Assembly: GCF_001510645.1 (NCBI RefSeq) | Contig: NZ_LMVB01000009.1 | Span: forward strand, 1 to 64,000 | Direction: 5' to 3' | DNA: 64,000 nt | Source: Paenibacillus sp. FJAT-29882 | Lineage (GTDB): Bacteria; Bacillota; Bacilli; Bacillales; DSM-1321 | Shown here: in pieces, positions 21,665 to 35,785 of the stretch | How the letters are laid out: each line of letters opens with the position of its first letter | How positions within the stretch are numbered: position 1 is the first letter of the stretch | Notes under the pieces: generated by a model | Told to the model about the DNA's origin: nothing | Seen by the model: the letters and a program-made list of their open reading frames with translations, nothing else | Database searches by the model: none | Translations under genes and position numbers: made by a program

Positions 21665-21878
21665 TATATAATGCAAATATATAATTCCTTTACTATGCAA
21701 TTTTTATACTAAGTGTGTATAAAAAGTGGTTTAATTGGAAAAAATATATAAATAATAGTTCGTTTTATGAAAAATTGTGGTTTTTAAAACAAAAACCATT
21801 TTCTTTTTGTCTATGGAATTACACTTTTTCCAAGAGGCAAATGGAACCTTATAACGCTTGATTTAAGGGGTGAATCGG

Positions 21879-24800
21879 TTGACAGGTCAACTAGTTCAGT
21901 ATGGACGACACCGCCAACGTAGAAGTTATGCAAGAATCAGTGAGGTATTGGAATTACCAAACCTAATTGAAATTCAAACCGCTTCTTATCAATGGTTTCT
22001 TGATGAAGGATTAAGAGAGATGTTCCAGGATATTTCTCCTATTGAGGACTTTACGGGCAATTTATCGCTTGAATTTATCGATTACAGTTTGGGAGATCCA
22101 AAATATTCGGTAGAAGAATCGAAAGAACGTGATGTAACGTACTCAGCACCACTTCGTGTAAAAGTCAGACTTGTAAATAAAGAAACTGGGGAAGTCAAAG
22201 ACCAAGATGTATTCATGGGTGATTTTCCTCTTATGACTGAAACAGGTACATTTGTCATTAATGGTGCAGAACGCGTTATCGTTTCACAACTTGTTCGTTC
22301 ACCAAGTGTGTACTACAATGGAAAAATGGATAAAAACGGAAAATACGGCTTTACAGCTACTGTTATTCCTAACCGAGGTGCATGGTTGGAGTATGAGACA
22401 GATGCAAAAGACGTAGTTTATGTCAGAATTGACCGTACGCGGAAGTTGCCAATTACAGTATTGATGCGTGCTCTTGGGTTTGGGTCTGATCAAGAAATTC
22501 TTGACCTTATTGGAGACAATGAGTATATCCGTAATACGCTAGAAAAGGATAATACCGAAAGCGTAGAAAAAGCATTACTAGAGATTTACGAACGTCTTCG
22601 CCCGGGTGAACCACCGACTGTAGAAAACGCGAAAAGTCTTTTGGTTTCACGTTTCTTTGATCCAAAGCGTTATGACTTAGCGAATGTAGGCCGCTATAAA
22701 CTAAATAAAAAACTGCATATTAAAAATCGTTTATTTGGTCAACGTATCGCTGAGACATTAGTTGATCCGGAAACTGGTGAGATTATTGTTGAAAAGGGCA
22801 CACTTCTGGACCGACGCATTTTAGACCGCATCCTTCCTCATCTTGATGAAGGAATTGGCAATCGCACATATCAGCCAGTAGGCGGTGTGGTAGAAGATGA
22901 GATTTTGCTTCAACCAATTAAGATATATGCTCCAAATGATACAGAAGGCGAGAAAATCATCAACGTAACCGGAAATGCAAATGTAACGGATCGTGTGAAA
23001 AACATTACACCTGCCGACATTTTATCTTCTATTAGCTACTTCTTTAATTTACTTCATGGGGTAGGGATTACAGATGATATCGATCACCTTGGTAATCGCC
23101 GTCTTCGTTCAGTAGGCGAATTATTACAAAATCAATTCCGAATTGGATTATCAAGGATGGAGCGAGTTGTTCGTGAAAGAATGTCTATTCAAGACACGAA
23201 TACCATTACACCGCAGCAATTAATTAATATTCGCCCGGTGATTGCTTCTATCAAAGAATTCTTCGGAAGTTCTCAATTATCACAATTCATGGACCAAACG
23301 AATCCATTAGGCGAATTGACGCATAAACGTCGTCTTTCTGCATTAGGACCAGGCGGTTTAACACGTGAACGTGCCGGTTTTGAAGTGCGTGACGTTCATT
23401 ATTCTCACTATGGTCGTATGTGTCCAATTGAAACACCAGAGGGTCCAAACATTGGGCTGATCAACTCATTATCTAGCTATGCGAAGGTGAATCCATATGG
23501 ATTTATCGAAACGCCATTCCGTCGTGTGGATCCTGAAACAGGAAAAGTTACAAATCGCATTGACTATTTGACAGCAGATGAAGAGGATAACTATGTAACG
23601 GCGCAAGCGAATACTCGCTTAGATGACGATGGGTCATTTGTAGACGATCAAATCGTAGCCCGTTTCCGTGGTGAAAACACGGTAGTACCACGCGACCGCG
23701 TTGACTATATGGATGTTTCCCCGAAACAGGTTGTATCAGCGGCGACAGCTTGTATTCCATTCTTGGAGAATGATGACTCTAACCGTGCCCTAATGGGAGC
23801 AAACATGCAACGTCAAGCAGTGCCGTTATTACAACCAGAAGCACCACGTGTCGGAACAGGTATGGAATATGTATCTGCTAAAGATTCTGGAGCAGCTGTG
23901 ATTTGTAAGCACGAAGGAATCGTTGAGCATGTTGAATCTCGTGAAGTCTGGGTTCGACGAGTAAGTGTTGTGGATGGACAAGAGGTAAAAGGAAATCTTG
24001 ATAAATACCGTCTTTTGAAATTTATCCGTTCTAACCAAGGAACGTGCTATAACCAACGCCCAATCGTAAGCGTAGGGGATAAAGTGGTCAAAGGGGAAAT
24101 CTTAGCTGATGGTCCGTCAATGGAATCAGGTGAACTTGCTCTAGGTCGTAACGTCCTTGTGGCATTTATGACATGGGATGGTTATAACTATGAAGATGCT
24201 ATTATTATGAGTGAGCGTCTTGTAAAAGATGATGTCTATACATCGATTCACATTGAAGAGTATGAGTCAGAATCACGAGACACAAAACTTGGACCTGAAG
24301 AAATTACTAGGGATATTCCAAACGTTGGGGAAGATGCACTTCGTAACCTTGACGAACGTGGCATAATCCGCATCGGCGCTGAAGTTAAAGACGGAGACTT
24401 ACTAGTGGGTAAAGTAACGCCAAAAGGTGTAACGGAACTTACAGCTGAAGAGCGTCTTTTACACGCTATCTTTGGTGAAAAAGCACGTGAAGTACGTGAT
24501 ACGTCCCTTCGTGTACCACATGGCGGTGGCGGAATCGTACATGATGTTAAAGTGTTTAACAGAGAAGATGGAGATGAACTTCCACCAGGCGTAAACCAAC
24601 TTGCACGTGTATATATTGTTCAAAAACGTAAAATTCACGAAGGTGACAAAATGGCAGGTCGTCATGGTAATAAAGGGGTTATCTCTCGCCTTCTTCCGGA
24701 AGAAGATATGCCATATTTACCGGACGGCACACCGGTTGACATTATGTTAAACCCATTAGGTGTACCATCTCGTATGAACATTGGGCAGGTATTGGAATTG

Positions 24801-25460
24801 CATTTAGGAATGGCAGCCAGGGCCCTTGATATTCATGTTGCTTCTCCGGTTTTCGATGGAGCAACAGAGGAAGATGTTTGGGCAACAATTGCTGAAGCTG
24901 GAATGGCAAGCGATGCGAAAACAGTCTTATATGATGGACGCTCAGGTGAACCATTCGATAACCGCGTATCAGTAGGTATTATGTATATGATCAAACTTGC
25001 TCATATGGTTGATGATAAGCTTCATGCGCGATCAACAGGACCTTACTCACTCGTTACGCAGCAACCACTTGGTGGTAAAGCGCAATTCGGTGGACAACGT
25101 TTCGGTGAAATGGAAGTATGGGCACTTGAAGCATATGGTGCTGCATACACCTTGCAAGAAATTCTTACTGTTAAGTCCGATGATGTCGTTGGTCGTGTGA
25201 AAACATATGAAGCGATTGTGAAGGGCGAAAATGTACCAGAGCCGGGTGTTCCTGAATCATTCAAAGTATTGATTAAGGAGCTTCAAAGCTTGGGATTGGA
25301 TGTCAAAATCATGAATGCGCAAGACCGCGAAGTTGAAATGCGTGATTTGGAAGATGAGGATGATGTAAATCATTCTGACTCCTTGAACATAGATAAAGAA
25401 GGTAAAGAAATGGTTGCCTCAGATGCTGGCACGAAGACAAATGCCATCACAACGGATTAA
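21879..25460 (+). CDS. rpoB: RNA polymerase beta subunit
   Basis: About 1193 residues, nearly identical in layout to B. subtilis RpoB. Start is TTG 21879 behind AAGGGGTG, giving the [16 protein letters not shown] start as in Bacillus; a GTG at 21870 overlaps the ribosome binding site. The rifampicin-binding cluster near residues 467-490 ([20 protein letters not shown]) has the usual drug-sensitive residues. Catalytic and clamp motifs such as [13 protein letters not shown] are present. The acidic C-terminal tail is short and variable, as usual in Bacillus. Co-transcribed with rpoC. Confidence 0.98.
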   Translation: MTGQLVQYGRHRQRRSYARISEVLELPNLIEIQTASYQWFLDEGLREMFQDISPIEDFTGNLSLEFIDYSLGDPKYSVEESKERDVTYSAPLRVKVRLVNKETGEVKDQDVFMGDFPLMTETGTFVINGAERVIVSQLVRSPSVYYNGKMDKNGKYGFTATVIPNRGAWLEYETDAKDVVYVRIDRTRKLPITVLMRALGFGSDQEILDLIGDNEYIRNTLEKDNTESVEKALLEIYERLRPGEPPTVENAKSLLVSRFFDPKRYDLANVGRYKLNKKLHIKNRLFGQRIAETLVDPETGEIIVEKGTLLDRRILDRILPHLDEGIGNRTYQPVGGVVEDEILLQPIKIYAPNDTEGEKIINVTGNANVTDRVKNITPADILSSISYFFNLLHGVGITDDIDHLGNRRLRSVGELLQNQFRIGLSRMERVVRERMSIQDTNTITPQQLINIRPVIASIKEFFGSSQLSQFMDQTNPLGELTHKRRLSALGPGGLTRERAGFEVRDVHYSHYGRMCPIETPEGPNIGLINSLSSYAKVNPYGFIETPFRRVDPETGKVTNRIDYLTADEEDNYVTAQANTRLDDDGSFVDDQIVARFRGENTVVPRDRVDYMDVSPKQVVSAATACIPFLENDDSNRALMGANMQRQAVPLLQPEAPRVGTGMEYVSAKDSGAAVICKHEGIVEHVESREVWVRRVSVVDGQEVKGNLDKYRLLKFIRSNQGTCYNQRPIVSVGDKVVKGEILADGPSMESGELALGRNVLVAFMTWDGYNYEDAIIMSERLVKDDVYTSIHIEEYESESRDTKLGPEEITRDIPNVGEDALRNLDERGIIRIGAEVKDGDLLVGKVTPKGVTELTAEERLLHAIFGEKAREVRDTSLRVPHGGGGIVHDVKVFNREDGDELPPGVNQLARVYIVQKRKIHEGDKMAGRHGNKGVISRLLPEEDMPYLPDGTPVDIMLNPLGVPSRMNIGQVLELHLGMAARALDIHVASPVFDGATEEDVWATIAEAGMASDAKTVLYDGRSGEPFDNRVSVGIMYMIKLAHMVDDKLHARSTGPYSLVTQQPLGGKAQFGGQRFGEMEVWALEAYGAAYTLQEILTVKSDDVVGRVKTYEAIVKGENVPEPGVPESFKVLIKELQSLGLDVKIMNAQDREVEMRDLEDEDDVNHSDSLNIDKEGKEMVASDAGTKTNAITTD

Positions 25461-25650
25461 CACTTTGAATAAATAGTCTTTTTACCACTCTGACTAGGCA
25501 GTATTGGCTCTTCAACTAATCGAACCATGCTGCCTGTTGGAGTTCAATTAATTAGGTCGGTCATTCTAAGGGAAAGTGGCGCCTGATAGTATGAAAGAAC
25601 AATTTAAGCAATTTGGGTAAAACTTGGAGATCAAAAGGGAGGTAGGCCCC

Positions 25651-28600
25651 TTGATAGATGTAAATAATTTTGAATATATGAAAATTGGTCTTGCTTCACC
25701 AGATAAGATTCGTTCTTGGTCACATGGCGAAGTAAAAAAACCAGAAACAATTAACTATCGTACATTAAAGCCTGAGAAGGACGGTTTGTTCTGCGAAAGA
25801 ATTTTCGGACCACAAAAGGACTGGGAATGTCATTGTGGTAAATACAAACGTGTTCGTTATAAAGGTGTCGTTTGTGATCGCTGCGGTGTAGAAGTTACAC
25901 GTGCGAAGGTTCGCCGTGAGCGCATGGGGCATATTGAGCTTGCTGCACCTGTATCTCACATTTGGTATTTCAAGGGTATTCCAAGCCGAATGGGACTTGT
26001 ATTAGATATGTCTCCACGCGCTTTGGAAGAAGTGATTTATTTTGCATCCTACGTTGTCACTGAAACAGGTGATACAACGTTAGAAAAGAAACAGCTTCTT
26101 TCTGAAAAAGAATATCGTGCATACCGCGAAAAGTACGGAAAAAAATTCCAAGCTGGTATGGGTGCGGAAGCAATAAAAAAATTACTACAAGACATTGATA
26201 CAGAAAAAGAAACAGAAGCTTTAAAAGAAGAATTAAAAACAGCTCAAGGACAGCGTAGAACTCGAGCAATTAAGCGTCTTGAAGTGTTGGAGGCTTTCCG
26301 TAATTCTGGAAACGAACCATCTTGGATGATTCTTGATGTACTTCCTGTTATTCCACCGGAACTTCGTCCTATGGTGCAATTAGACGGTGGTCGTTTTGCG
26401 ACTTCTGATTTGAATGATTTGTATCGACGAGTAATAAACCGTAACAATCGTTTGAAACGTTTATTGGATCTTGGTGCACCGAGCATCATCGTTCAAAACG
26501 AAAAACGTATGCTTCAAGAAGCAGTAGATGCTTTGATTGATAATGGTCGTCGCGGTCGTCCAGTAACAGGACCTGGTAACCGCCCATTGAAATCACTTTC
26601 TCATATGCTTAAAGGGAAGCAAGGGCGTTTCCGTCAAAATCTACTTGGTAAGCGGGTTGACTATTCTGGTCGATCAGTAATTGTTGTTGGACCGAACTTG
26701 AAAATGTATCAATGCGGACTTCCGAAAGAAATGGCAATTGAACTATTCAAACCATTTGTTATGAAAGAACTCGTTCAAAAAGGGTTAGCACACAACATTA
26801 AATCAGCTAAACGTAAGATTGAACGGTTGTCTCCAGAGATTTGGGACGTACTTGAAGCTGTCATTAAGGAGCATCCGGTATTACTGAACCGTGCACCTAC
26901 ACTTCACAGACTTGGTATTCAAGCATTTGAACCGACACTTGTTGAGGGCCGGGCAATCCGTCTTCACCCGCTTGTATGTACTGCATACAATGCTGACTTT
27001 GACGGTGACCAAATGGCTGTACACGTTCCATTATCATCTGAAGCACAAGCTGAAGCAAGATTGCTAATGCTGGCTGCGCAAAACATTCTAAACCCGAAAG
27101 ATGGAAAACCAGTTGTTACTCCTTCACAGGATATGGTATTAGGTAACTATTACTTAACTTTAGAAAGAGTTGGAATCATTGGCGAAGGAATGATTTTTAA
27201 AGATACAAGCGAAGCTTTGCTAGCTTATCAAAATGGCTATGTACACTTGCACTCGCGTGTTGCTGTTCATGCAGGATCCCTAAATAACGAAACATTTACT
27301 GAACAACAAAATAATCAGCTCTTATTAACAACTGTTGGTAAAATGATTTTTAATGAGATTTTACCTAAATCATTCCCTTACATCAATGAACCTACAGGAT
27401 ATAATTTAGAAGTGAAAACTCCTGAGAAGTATTTTGTCGAAAATGGGGCAAACATTAAAGAACTTATCCAAGCACAACCATTAATTGATCCATTCAAGAA
27501 GCAAATTCTTGGGAATATTATCGCGGAAGTATTTAAACGTTTCAAAATTACCGAAACGTCAAAAATGCTTGATCGGATGAAAAACCTTGGATTCAAACAT
27601 TCTACAAAAGCCGGAATCACTGTTGGTGTTTCTGATATCGTAGTTTTGGGTGAAAAACAGGAAATCATCGAAGAAGCACAACAAAAAGTGGATAATGTGT
27701 TGAAACAATTTAGACGTGGTCTCATAACGGAAGACGAGCGTTATGATCGTGTTATTTCAATTTGGAGTGCGGCTAAAGATACGATTCAAGCTAAACTAAT
27801 GAATTCCTTAGACCGTAGCAACCCAATCTTTATGATGAGTGATTCTGGAGCGCGTGGTAACGCATCTAACTTTACTCAGTTAGCGGGTATGCGTGGATTG
27901 ATGGCCAACCCGGCTGGACGTATTATCGAGTTGCCAATTAAATCAAGTTTCCGTGAAGGTTTAACGGTATTAGAGTACTTTATCTCTACTCACGGTGCTC
28001 GTAAAGGTCTTGCTGATACAGCACTTAAAACAGCCGATTCCGGATACCTTACTCGTCGTCTCGTAGACGTTGCACAAGATGTTATTGTTCGTGATGACGA
28101 TTGTGGAACTGACCGTGGATTGAAGGTTTCAGCTCTAAAAAATGGTACAGAGATTATAGAGACATTAGAAGAACGTTTGATTGGTCGTCATGCTAGAAGA
28201 GCAATTAGACATCCTGAAACGAAAGAAGTTATTGTTCATGAAAATGGGCTAATGACTGAAGACCTTGCTAAGTATATTGAAGATAGCGGTATCGAGGAAG
28301 TATGGATTCGTTCTGCATTTACATGTAACACCAGTCATGGTGTATGTAAAAAATGTTATGGACGCAATCTTGCAACAGGGCAGGAAGTTGAAGTTGGAGA
28401 AGCAGTCGGAATTATTGCTGCACAATCTATCGGAGAGCCTGGTACACAGTTAACAATGCGTACATTCCATACAGGTGGAGTTGCCGGTGATGATATCACC
28501 CAAGGTCTACCTCGTATCCAAGAAATCTTTGAAGCAAGGAACCCTAAAGGACAAGCGCTTATTACAGAAATTGAAGGTACTGTTGTTTCAATTAATGAAA

Positions 28601-29250
28601 TACGTGACAAGCAACAAGAGATTGTGGTCCAAGGTGCTGTTGAGTCTCGCACGTTTACCGCGCCATACTCTGCACGATTAAAAGTGTCCGTAGATTCATA
28701 TGTACAGCGTGGAGAAGAATTAACAGAAGGGTCAATTGATCCGAAAGAGTTACTTAAAGTTACGGACGTACTTGCAGTTCAAGAGTACTTGTTAAGCGAA
28801 GTACAGAATGTATACCGTATGCAAGGGGTAGAAATCGGGGACAAACATATCGAGGTTATGGTTAGACAAATGCTTCGGAAAGTCCGCGTGCTTGATGCAG
28901 GTGAAACGGATGTTCTTCCAGGAACGTTACTTGATGTGCATCAGTTTACTCAAGCGAATACAGACGCACTTCTTAGTGGCAAGAACCCAGCTACTGGACG
29001 ACCAGTACTGCTCGGTATAACAAAAGCATCACTAGAAACAGATTCCTTCTTATCGGCGGCATCATTCCAAGAAACGACTAGAGTTTTAACAGATGCAGCG
29101 ATAAAAGGAAAACGCGATGAATTACTTGGGTTAAAAGAGAATGTTATCATTGGTAAACTTGTACCAGCGGGAACAGGAATGCTTCGTTACCGCAAGGCAA
29201 GCCCAGTTATTGTTGAAGATACAAATGAAGACAGCGTCCCAGTAGAGTAA
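25651..29250 (+). CDS. rpoC: RNA polymerase beta' subunit
   Basis: About 1199 residues. Start is TTG 25651 after GGGAGGT (25638-25644); the upstream in-frame TTG at 25624 precedes the ribosome binding site. Features: N-terminal zinc ribbon (CHCGKYKR...CDRCGVE), active-site magnesium loop [12 protein letters not shown] near residues 446-457, trigger loop region, and second zinc site (CGTDRG...[13 protein letters not shown]). A 190-base spacer separates it from rpoB. Confidence 0.98.
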   Translation: MIDVNNFEYMKIGLASPDKIRSWSHGEVKKPETINYRTLKPEKDGLFCERIFGPQKDWECHCGKYKRVRYKGVVCDRCGVEVTRAKVRRERMGHIELAAPVSHIWYFKGIPSRMGLVLDMSPRALEEVIYFASYVVTETGDTTLEKKQLLSEKEYRAYREKYGKKFQAGMGAEAIKKLLQDIDTEKETEALKEELKTAQGQRRTRAIKRLEVLEAFRNSGNEPSWMILDVLPVIPPELRPMVQLDGGRFATSDLNDLYRRVINRNNRLKRLLDLGAPSIIVQNEKRMLQEAVDALIDNGRRGRPVTGPGNRPLKSLSHMLKGKQGRFRQNLLGKRVDYSGRSVIVVGPNLKMYQCGLPKEMAIELFKPFVMKELVQKGLAHNIKSAKRKIERLSPEIWDVLEAVIKEHPVLLNRAPTLHRLGIQAFEPTLVEGRAIRLHPLVCTAYNADFDGDQMAVHVPLSSEAQAEARLLMLAAQNILNPKDGKPVVTPSQDMVLGNYYLTLERVGIIGEGMIFKDTSEALLAYQNGYVHLHSRVAVHAGSLNNETFTEQQNNQLLLTTVGKMIFNEILPKSFPYINEPTGYNLEVKTPEKYFVENGANIKELIQAQPLIDPFKKQILGNIIAEVFKRFKITETSKMLDRMKNLGFKHSTKAGITVGVSDIVVLGEKQEIIEEAQQKVDNVLKQFRRGLITEDERYDRVISIWSAAKDTIQAKLMNSLDRSNPIFMMSDSGARGNASNFTQLAGMRGLMANPAGRIIELPIKSSFREGLTVLEYFISTHGARKGLADTALKTADSGYLTRRLVDVAQDVIVRDDDCGTDRGLKVSALKNGTEIIETLEERLIGRHARRAIRHPETKEVIVHENGLMTEDLAKYIEDSGIEEVWIRSAFTCNTSHGVCKKCYGRNLATGQEVEVGEAVGIIAAQSIGEPGTQLTMRTFHTGGVAGDDITQGLPRIQEIFEARNPKGQALITEIEGTVVSINEIRDKQQEIVVQGAVESRTFTAPYSARLKVSVDSYVQRGEELTEGSIDPKELLKVTDVLAVQEYLLSEVQNVYRMQGVEIGDKHIEVMVRQMLRKVRVLDAGETDVLPGTLLDVHQFTQANTDALLSGKNPATGRPVLLGITKASLETDSFLSAASFQETTRVLTDAAIKGKRDELLGLKENVIIGKLVPAGTGMLRYRKASPVIVEDTNEDSVPVE

Positions 29251-29364
29251 TAATATAAACACTGGCTCGTGAGGTGCTTGCTCTTTTACAAGACGGAGTT
29301 TAAACTCGCTAAAAGGTCATGCATATCACGAGTCGGTATTATATAATTATTATTAAAAGATAAG

Positions 29365-29394
29365 TTGACAAAAAGACATCATAAGTGATATTAT
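29365..29394 (+). promoter_or_regulatory. Promoter upstream of ybxF-rpsL operon
   Basis: Perfect -35 TTGACA (29365-29370), 18-base spacer, TATTAT (29389-29394), 48 bases before ybxF. Likely drives ybxF-rpsL-rpsG-fusA-tuf. Confidence 0.7.
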
Positions 29395-29441
29395 TGCAAA
29401 TGTGCTCCTATGATAACCTGTGACTTTGGAGGATATGATAG

Positions 29442-29690
29442 ATGTCTTATGAAAAAGTACTACAGGCAAAGTCAGTGATAATAGGAACGAAACAAACCCT
29501 GAGAGCTCTCAAACAGCATTTAATTCGAGAGGTCATCATTGCACAGGATGCTGATCTGTTGCTGACAGCTCATGTTGCAGAGACTGCTCGAGAATTAGAA
29601 GTTCCAATCACGTACGTTGATTCGATGCGGATGCTTGGAAAAGCATGCGGTATTGATGTCGGAGCAGCTACTGTTGCCATTAAAAAGTAA
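29442..29690 (+). CDS. ybxF: L7Ae-family K-turn RNA-binding protein YbxF
   Basis: 82 residues of the L7Ae/L30e fold. The B. subtilis homologue binds kink-turn RNA in vitro. Motifs include IIAQDADLLLTAHV and the C-terminal GKACGIDVGAATVAI. Between rpoC and rpsL as in other bacilli. GGAGG precedes ATG 29442. Its target here is unknown. Confidence 0.93.
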   Translation: MSYEKVLQAKSVIIGTKQTLRALKQHLIREVIIAQDADLLLTAHVAETARELEVPITYVDSMRMLGKACGIDVGAATVAIKK

Positions 29691-29779
29691 AACTGTTTTT
29701 GCAGAATTATTTTTGCAGAAACTTTGTTTTTGCTCATTTATGAACCACCTGGATGTGTGGTACTAGAACTGAAAAGTGA

Positions 29780-30217
<438 letters not shown>

Positions 30218-30262
30218 TAGAACCAAAACAAAATATGAACTACACCGAAAGGAGGAAACATA

Positions 30263-30733
30263 ATGCCTCGTAAAGGACCTGTTTCTAAAAGAGACGTATT
30301 ACCAGATCCAATTTATAATTCAAAACTTGTGACTCGTTTAATCAACAAATTGATGGTTGATGGACAAAGAGGTAAATCACAAAAAATTCTTTATTCTGCA
30401 TTTGATACAATCCAAGAACGTACTGGCAACAACCCGATGGAAGTGTTTGAACAAGCACTTAAAAACATCATGCCTGTACTAGAAGTAAAAGCACGCCGTG
30501 TGGGTGGTGCCAACTACCAAGTACCAGTTGAGGTGCGTCCAGATCGACGTTCAACTCTTGGTCTTCGTTGGTTAGTAAACTATTCTCGTTCTCGTGGAGA
30601 AAAAACGATGGAAGAGCGTTTAGCTTACGAAATCATGGATGCTGCAAACAACACTGGAGCAGCTGTTAAGAAACGTGAAGATACACACAAAATGGCAGAA
30701 GCTAACAAAGCGTTTGCTCATTACCGTTGGTAA
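30263..30733 (+). CDS. rpsG: Ribosomal protein uS7
   Basis: 156-residue uS7, which nucleates the 30S head assembly. Typical start [16 protein letters not shown] and the [16 protein letters not shown] segment. AAAGGAGGAAAC precedes ATG 30263, 45 bases after rpsL. Complete. Confidence 0.98.
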   Translation: MPRKGPVSKRDVLPDPIYNSKLVTRLINKLMVDGQRGKSQKILYSAFDTIQERTGNNPMEVFEQALKNIMPVLEVKARRVGGANYQVPVEVRPDRRSTLGLRWLVNYSRSRGEKTMEERLAYEIMDAANNTGAAVKKREDTHKMAEANKAFAHYRW

Positions 30734-30783
30734 GATTGTATTATATAAAAACATTCTCATAAAAAGGAAGGAGAAAGACCAAG

Positions 30784-32862
30784 ATGGCAAGAGAGTTCTC
30801 CTTAGCAAATACGCGTAATATCGGTATCATGGCTCACATCGATGCTGGTAAAACGACGACAACCGAACGTATTCTTTTTTACACTGGTAAAATTCATAAA
30901 ATTGGTGAAACGCACGAAGGTGCTTCACAAATGGACTGGATGGAACAAGAGCAAGAGCGTGGTATTACAATTACATCTGCGGCTACAACAGCACAATGGA
31001 ATGGAAACCGCGTAAATATCATTGATACACCGGGACACGTAGACTTCACTGTAGAAGTTGAGCGTTCCCTACGTGTACTTGATGGAGCTGTAGCTGTACT
31101 TGATGCACAATCAGGTGTTGAGCCACAAACAGAAACTGTTTGGCGCCAAGCTACGACATACGGTGTACCACGTATCGTGTTCGTAAACAAAATGGACAAA
31201 ACAGGTGCGGATTTCCTATATTCTGTAGGAACTTTACATGATCGCCTTCAAGCGAACGCGCACGCAATCCAAATTCCTGTGGGCGCTGAAGATTATTTCA
31301 CAGCTATCATTGACTTAGTAGAAATGAAAGCTACTTTCTATGGCAATGACCAAGGTACTGAAATCTCTGAAGGTGAAATCCCTGAAGAACATCTTGAATT
31401 AGCTCAAGAACACCGTGAGAAATTAATTGAAGCGGTAGCTGAACTTGATGAAGATTTAATGGAGAAGTACCTAGGCGGAGAAGAAATCTCAGTAGCTGAA
31501 CTTAAAGCTGCAATCCGTAAAGCGACACTTAGTGTTGAATTCTACCCTGTAGTTTGTGGTACTGCTTTCAAACACAAAGGTGTTCAATTAATGCTTAATG
31601 CGGTAGTTGATTACTTACCATCTCCTCTTGATGTGCCTGCTATCAAAGGTACTCTTCCTGACTCTGAGGAAGAAGTAGAGCGTCATGCTGATGATGCGGA
31701 ACCATTCTCTGCACTTGCATTTAAAGTTATGACGGATCCTTATGTAGGGAAACTTACATTCTTCCGCGTATACTCTGGTACATTGCAATCTGGTTCTTAC
31801 GTAATCAACTCAACAAAAGGTAAACGTGAACGTGTTGGTCGTATCTTACAAATGCATGCAAACAGCCGTGAAGAAATCTCAGTAGTACATGCTGGTGACA
31901 TCGCTGCTGCAGTAGGTTTGAAAGATACTACAACTGGTGACACATTATGTGATGACAAAGACCAAGTTATTCTTGAGTCTATGGTCTTCCCTGAGCCAGT
32001 TATCTCACTTTCAGTTGAACCAAAATCAAAAGCTGACCAAGACAAAATGGGTCAAGCTCTACAAAAACTTCAAGATGAAGATCCAACATTCCGTGCACAT
32101 ACTGACCCGGAAACTGGTCAAACGATTATTGCAGGTATGGGTGAGCTTCACCTAGATATCCTTGTAGACCGTATGCGTCGCGAGTTTAAAGTAGAAGCAA
32201 ACGTAGGTGCTCCTCAAGTAGCGTATCGTGAAACGTTCCGTGGATCTGCGCAAGTTGAAGGGAAATTCGTTCGCCAATCTGGTGGTCGTGGACAATTCGG
32301 GCACGTTTGGATTGAGTTCTCTCCAAATGAAGAAGGAAAAGGATTCGAATTTGTAAATGCTATCGTCGGTGGTGTTGTTCCTCGTGAGTACATCCCAGCT
32401 GTTCAAGCAGGTCTAGTTGACTCACTTGATCGCGGTGTTATCGCAGGATATCCACTTGTAGATATTAAAGCAAAACTATTTGACGGATCTTACCATGACG
32501 TTGACTCCAACGAAATGGCATTTAAAATCGCTGCATCTATGGCACTTAAAAATGCAGCATCTAAATGTAAACCAGTTATTCTTGAGCCAATTATGAAAGT
32601 AGAAGTTGTTATTCCAGAAGAATACATGGGAGATATCATGGGTGACGTTACATCACGCCGTGGCCGTGTAGAAGGTATGGAAGCTCGCGGAAACACACAA
32701 ATGGTTAAAGCGATGGTTCCACTATCTGAAATGTTCGGATATGCAACATCTCTACGTTCTAACACTCAAGGAAGAGGAACGTTCTCTATGCACTTCGATC
32801 ACTATGAAGAAGTACCGAAGAGCATCGCTGAGGAAATTGTTAAAAAAAATAAAGGTGAATAA
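30784..32862 (+). CDS. fusA: Elongation factor G
   Basis: Translocation GTPase, 692 residues. Domain I has G1 [10 protein letters not shown] (about 18-27), G2/G3 including DTPGHVDF (about 82-89) and G4 NKMD. Domains II-V are complete, with the conserved domain IV loop ([10 protein letters not shown]). GGAAGGAGAAAG precedes ATG 30784. Followed by tuf after a 120-base spacer holding an 8-bp hairpin. Confidence 0.98.
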   Translation: MAREFSLANTRNIGIMAHIDAGKTTTTERILFYTGKIHKIGETHEGASQMDWMEQEQERGITITSAATTAQWNGNRVNIIDTPGHVDFTVEVERSLRVLDGAVAVLDAQSGVEPQTETVWRQATTYGVPRIVFVNKMDKTGADFLYSVGTLHDRLQANAHAIQIPVGAEDYFTAIIDLVEMKATFYGNDQGTEISEGEIPEEHLELAQEHREKLIEAVAELDEDLMEKYLGGEEISVAELKAAIRKATLSVEFYPVVCGTAFKHKGVQLMLNAVVDYLPSPLDVPAIKGTLPDSEEEVERHADDAEPFSALAFKVMTDPYVGKLTFFRVYSGTLQSGSYVINSTKGKRERVGRILQMHANSREEISVVHAGDIAAAVGLKDTTTGDTLCDDKDQVILESMVFPEPVISLSVEPKSKADQDKMGQALQKLQDEDPTFRAHTDPETGQTIIAGMGELHLDILVDRMRREFKVEANVGAPQVAYRETFRGSAQVEGKFVRQSGGRGQFGHVWIEFSPNEEGKGFEFVNAIVGGVVPREYIPAVQAGLVDSLDRGVIAGYPLVDIKAKLFDGSYHDVDSNEMAFKIAASMALKNAASKCKPVILEPIMKVEVVIPEEYMGDIMGDVTSRRGRVEGMEARGNTQMVKAMVPLSEMFGYATSLRSNTQGRGTFSMHFDHYEEVPKSIAEEIVKKNKGE

Positions 32863-32906
32863 TTGATTTTCATCTTCTATTAAAGTATAACTACTTATGT
32901 AAGCTG

Positions 32907-32930
32907 CGGAACAAGGTATTACCTTGTTTC
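32907..32930 (+). other. Hairpin in the fusA-tuf spacer
   Basis: GGAACAAGGTATTACCTTGTTTC forms an 8-bp stem with a 3-base loop. There is no T run, so it is more likely an RNA processing or stability element than a terminator. Confidence 0.45.
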
Positions 32931-32982
32931 GTAGTGTCATAATTCTAAAATAAAATTTATAATTTCAAGGAGGAATATCCTA

Positions 32983-34170
32983 ATGGGTAAAGCAAAATTC
33001 GATCGTTCAAAACCACACGTTAACGTTGGAACAATTGGTCACGTTGACCATGGTAAAACAACTCTTACAGCTGCTATCACAACTGTACTTGCAAAAAGTG
33101 GTGGAGCAGAAGCACGCGGATATGACCAAATCGACGGTGCACCAGAAGAAAAAGAACGTGGTATCACAATCTCTACATCACACGTTGAGTATGAAACAGA
33201 AGCTCGTCACTATGCGCACGTTGACTGCCCAGGTCACGCTGACTATGTTAAAAACATGATCACTGGTGCTGCACAAATGGATGGCGGAATCCTAGTAGTT
33301 TCTGCTGCTGATGGCCCAATGCCACAAACTCGTGAACACATCCTTCTTTCTCGTCAAGTAGGTGTTCCTTTCCTAGTTGTATTCATGAACAAATGTGACA
33401 TGGTTGATGACGAAGAGCTTCTTGAATTAGTAGAAATGGAAATTCGTGACCTTCTTTCTGAATACGATTTCCCTGGTGATGATATTCCAGTAATCAAAGG
33501 TTCTGCTCTTAAAGCTCTTGAAGGTGAAGCAGCTTGGGAAGAAAAAATTCATGAATTAATGAACGCTGTTGATGAATATATTCCAAACCCAACTCGTGAA
33601 ACTGACAAACCATTCATGTTACCAGTTGAGGATGTGTTCTCAATCACTGGTCGTGGAACAGTTGCTACAGGACGTGTTGAACGTGGACAAGTTAAAGTCG
33701 GAGATGTTGTAGACATCATCGGTATGACTGAAGAACCAAAACCAACTACTGTAACAGGTGTTGAAATGTTCCGCAAGCTTCTTGATTATGCTGAAGCTGG
33801 TGACAACATTGGAGCACTTCTTCGTGGGGTTTCTCGTGAAGATATCCAACGTGGACAAGTAATTGCTAAACCAGGTTCAATCACTCCACACACTAAATTC
33901 AAAGCGGAAGTTTATGTTCTTTCAAAAGAAGAAGGTGGACGTCATACTCCATTCTTCACAAACTACCGTCCACAATTCTACTTCCGTACAACGGATGTAA
34001 CTGGTATCTGTAATCTTCCAGAAGGCGTAGAAATGGTTATGCCTGGAGATAACATCGAAATGTCAGTAGAACTAATTGCACCAATCGCTATCGAAGAAGG
34101 TACAAAATTCTCTATCCGTGAGGGTGGACGTACTGTAGGCGCTGGCGTAGTTGCTACAATCACTCAGTAA
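32983..34170 (+). CDS. tuf: Elongation factor Tu
   Basis: 395 residues. Delivers aminoacyl-tRNA to the ribosome. G1 GHVDHGKTT (about 18-26), DCPGHADY (about 81-88) and NKCD are present, along with domains II and III. AAGGAGGAATATCC precedes ATG 32983. Last gene of the str operon, closed by a strong terminator. Confidence 0.98.
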   Translation: MGKAKFDRSKPHVNVGTIGHVDHGKTTLTAAITTVLAKSGGAEARGYDQIDGAPEEKERGITISTSHVEYETEARHYAHVDCPGHADYVKNMITGAAQMDGGILVVSAADGPMPQTREHILLSRQVGVPFLVVFMNKCDMVDDEELLELVEMEIRDLLSEYDFPGDDIPVIKGSALKALEGEAAWEEKIHELMNAVDEYIPNPTRETDKPFMLPVEDVFSITGRGTVATGRVERGQVKVGDVVDIIGMTEEPKPTTVTGVEMFRKLLDYAEAGDNIGALLRGVSREDIQRGQVIAKPGSITPHTKFKAEVYVLSKEEGGRHTPFFTNYRPQFYFRTTDVTGICNLPEGVEMVMPGDNIEMSVELIAPIAIEEGTKFSIREGGRTVGAGVVATITQ

Positions 34171-34200
34171 TTGAATAGTTGAAAGGGACGCCTTTCGAAA

Positions 34201-34237
34201 GGGAGCAGTTGGGACGCCGGCTGCTCCCTTTTTTTAT
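34201..34237 (+). terminator. tuf terminator
   Basis: Perfect 8-bp stem GGGAGCAG / CTGCTCCC followed by seven T. Strong intrinsic terminator ending the str operon. Confidence 0.92.
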
Positions 34238-34555
34238 TTTAAAAAGGAAGGTATAAGAGCTTGTTCTAAAAAGATCGGTAAAATAGCTTGCGAATTTGAT
34301 CAAAGATCATTAAGGTTATCTGTAAAATCCTATAAATTCAGTTCATGTTGCAAAAGTTAAGGTACCCTAATCAAGGACGCCCCCTATATTTCCCTATTTA
34401 CAAACTCTTCTTCTATACTGTATTCTATTTTAAGTACAAGAACGAATAGATGTTTACAGTAGGATCTTTACTAGATATTTGATAAAGTACATTGAAGTTC
34501 AGATGACTATTGATAGTAAGAGCCTAACCATAAAAAATGCATATAAAAATTAAAC
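34238..34555. other. Spacer before the S10 operon, no gene seen
   Basis: About 320 AT-rich bases between the tuf terminator and the S10 promoters. I find no open frame with a ribosome binding site and no clear RNA structure. Confidence 0.6.
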
Positions 34556-34584
34556 TTGATAAAGAGTTGCTTACTATGTATAAT
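34556..34584 (+). promoter_or_regulatory. S10 operon promoter P1
   Basis: TTGATA (34556-34561), 17-base spacer, TATAAT (34579-34584). First of two tandem SigA-type promoters driving the S10-spc-alpha cluster. Confidence 0.8.
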
Positions 34585-34616
34585 AGTAAAAGTGTCTTGC
34601 ACAAAGAAATGTTTAA

Positions 34617-35093
<477 letters not shown>

Positions 35094-35130
35094 TTATAGA
35101 AAATTAGAAAAAAATCAGGAGGTGTGACTA

Positions 35131-35760
35131 ATGACCAAAGGAATCTTAGGAAGAAAAATTGGTATGACGCAAGTATTTGCTGAAAATGGTGAACTTATTC
35201 CAGTAACAGTAATCGAAGCAGCTAACAACGTAGTTCTTCAAAAGAAAACAATTGAAACTGACGGTTATGAAGCAATTCAAATCGGTTTTGAAGATAAACG
35301 TGAAAAGCTTTCGAATAAACCTGAAAAAGGCCATGTTCAAAAAGCAAACACTGCACCTAAGCGCTTCGTTCGCGAATTCCGTTCAGCAAATCCAGCTGAT
35401 TACGAATTAGGTCAAGAAGTCAAAGTTAGTATTTTCGCAGAAGGCGATACAGTAGATGTAACAGGGATCTCTAAAGGTAAAGGTTTCCAAGGTGCAATCA
35501 AGCGCCACGGACAATCTCGTGGACCAATGACTCACGGATCACGTTACCACCGTCGACCAGGTTCAATGGGTCCTGTTGCTCCAAACCGCGTATTCAAAGG
35601 TAAATTATTACCAGGACGTATGGGTGGAGAACAAGTAACTGTTCAAAACTTAACAATTGTTAAAGTGGATGTAGAACGTAACTTACTTTTAGTAAAAGGT
35701 AATGTTCCGGGTGCGAGAAAAGCTTTAATCAAAGTTAAGTCTGCTGTTAAAGCTAAGTAA
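35131..35760 (+). CDS. rplC: Ribosomal protein uL3
   Basis: 209-residue uL3, one of the first proteins in 50S assembly, reaching toward the peptidyl-transferase centre. The conserved [18 protein letters not shown] loop is intact. AGGAGGTG precedes ATG 35131, 37 bases after rpsJ. Confidence 0.97.
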   Translation: MTKGILGRKIGMTQVFAENGELIPVTVIEAANNVVLQKKTIETDGYEAIQIGFEDKREKLSNKPEKGHVQKANTAPKRFVREFRSANPADYELGQEVKVSIFAEGDTVDVTGISKGKGFQGAIKRHGQSRGPMTHGSRYHRRPGSMGPVAPNRVFKGKLLPGRMGGEQVTVQNLTIVKVDVERNLLLVKGNVPGARKALIKVKSAVKAK

Positions 35761-35785
35761 TATCTGAGAAAGGAGGAGCATTAGA

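Noticed and set aside
23277-23350. Possible rifampicin-resistance change in rpoB
   Set aside because: The cluster [20 protein letters not shown] has the drug-sensitive Gln, Asp, His and Ser residues.
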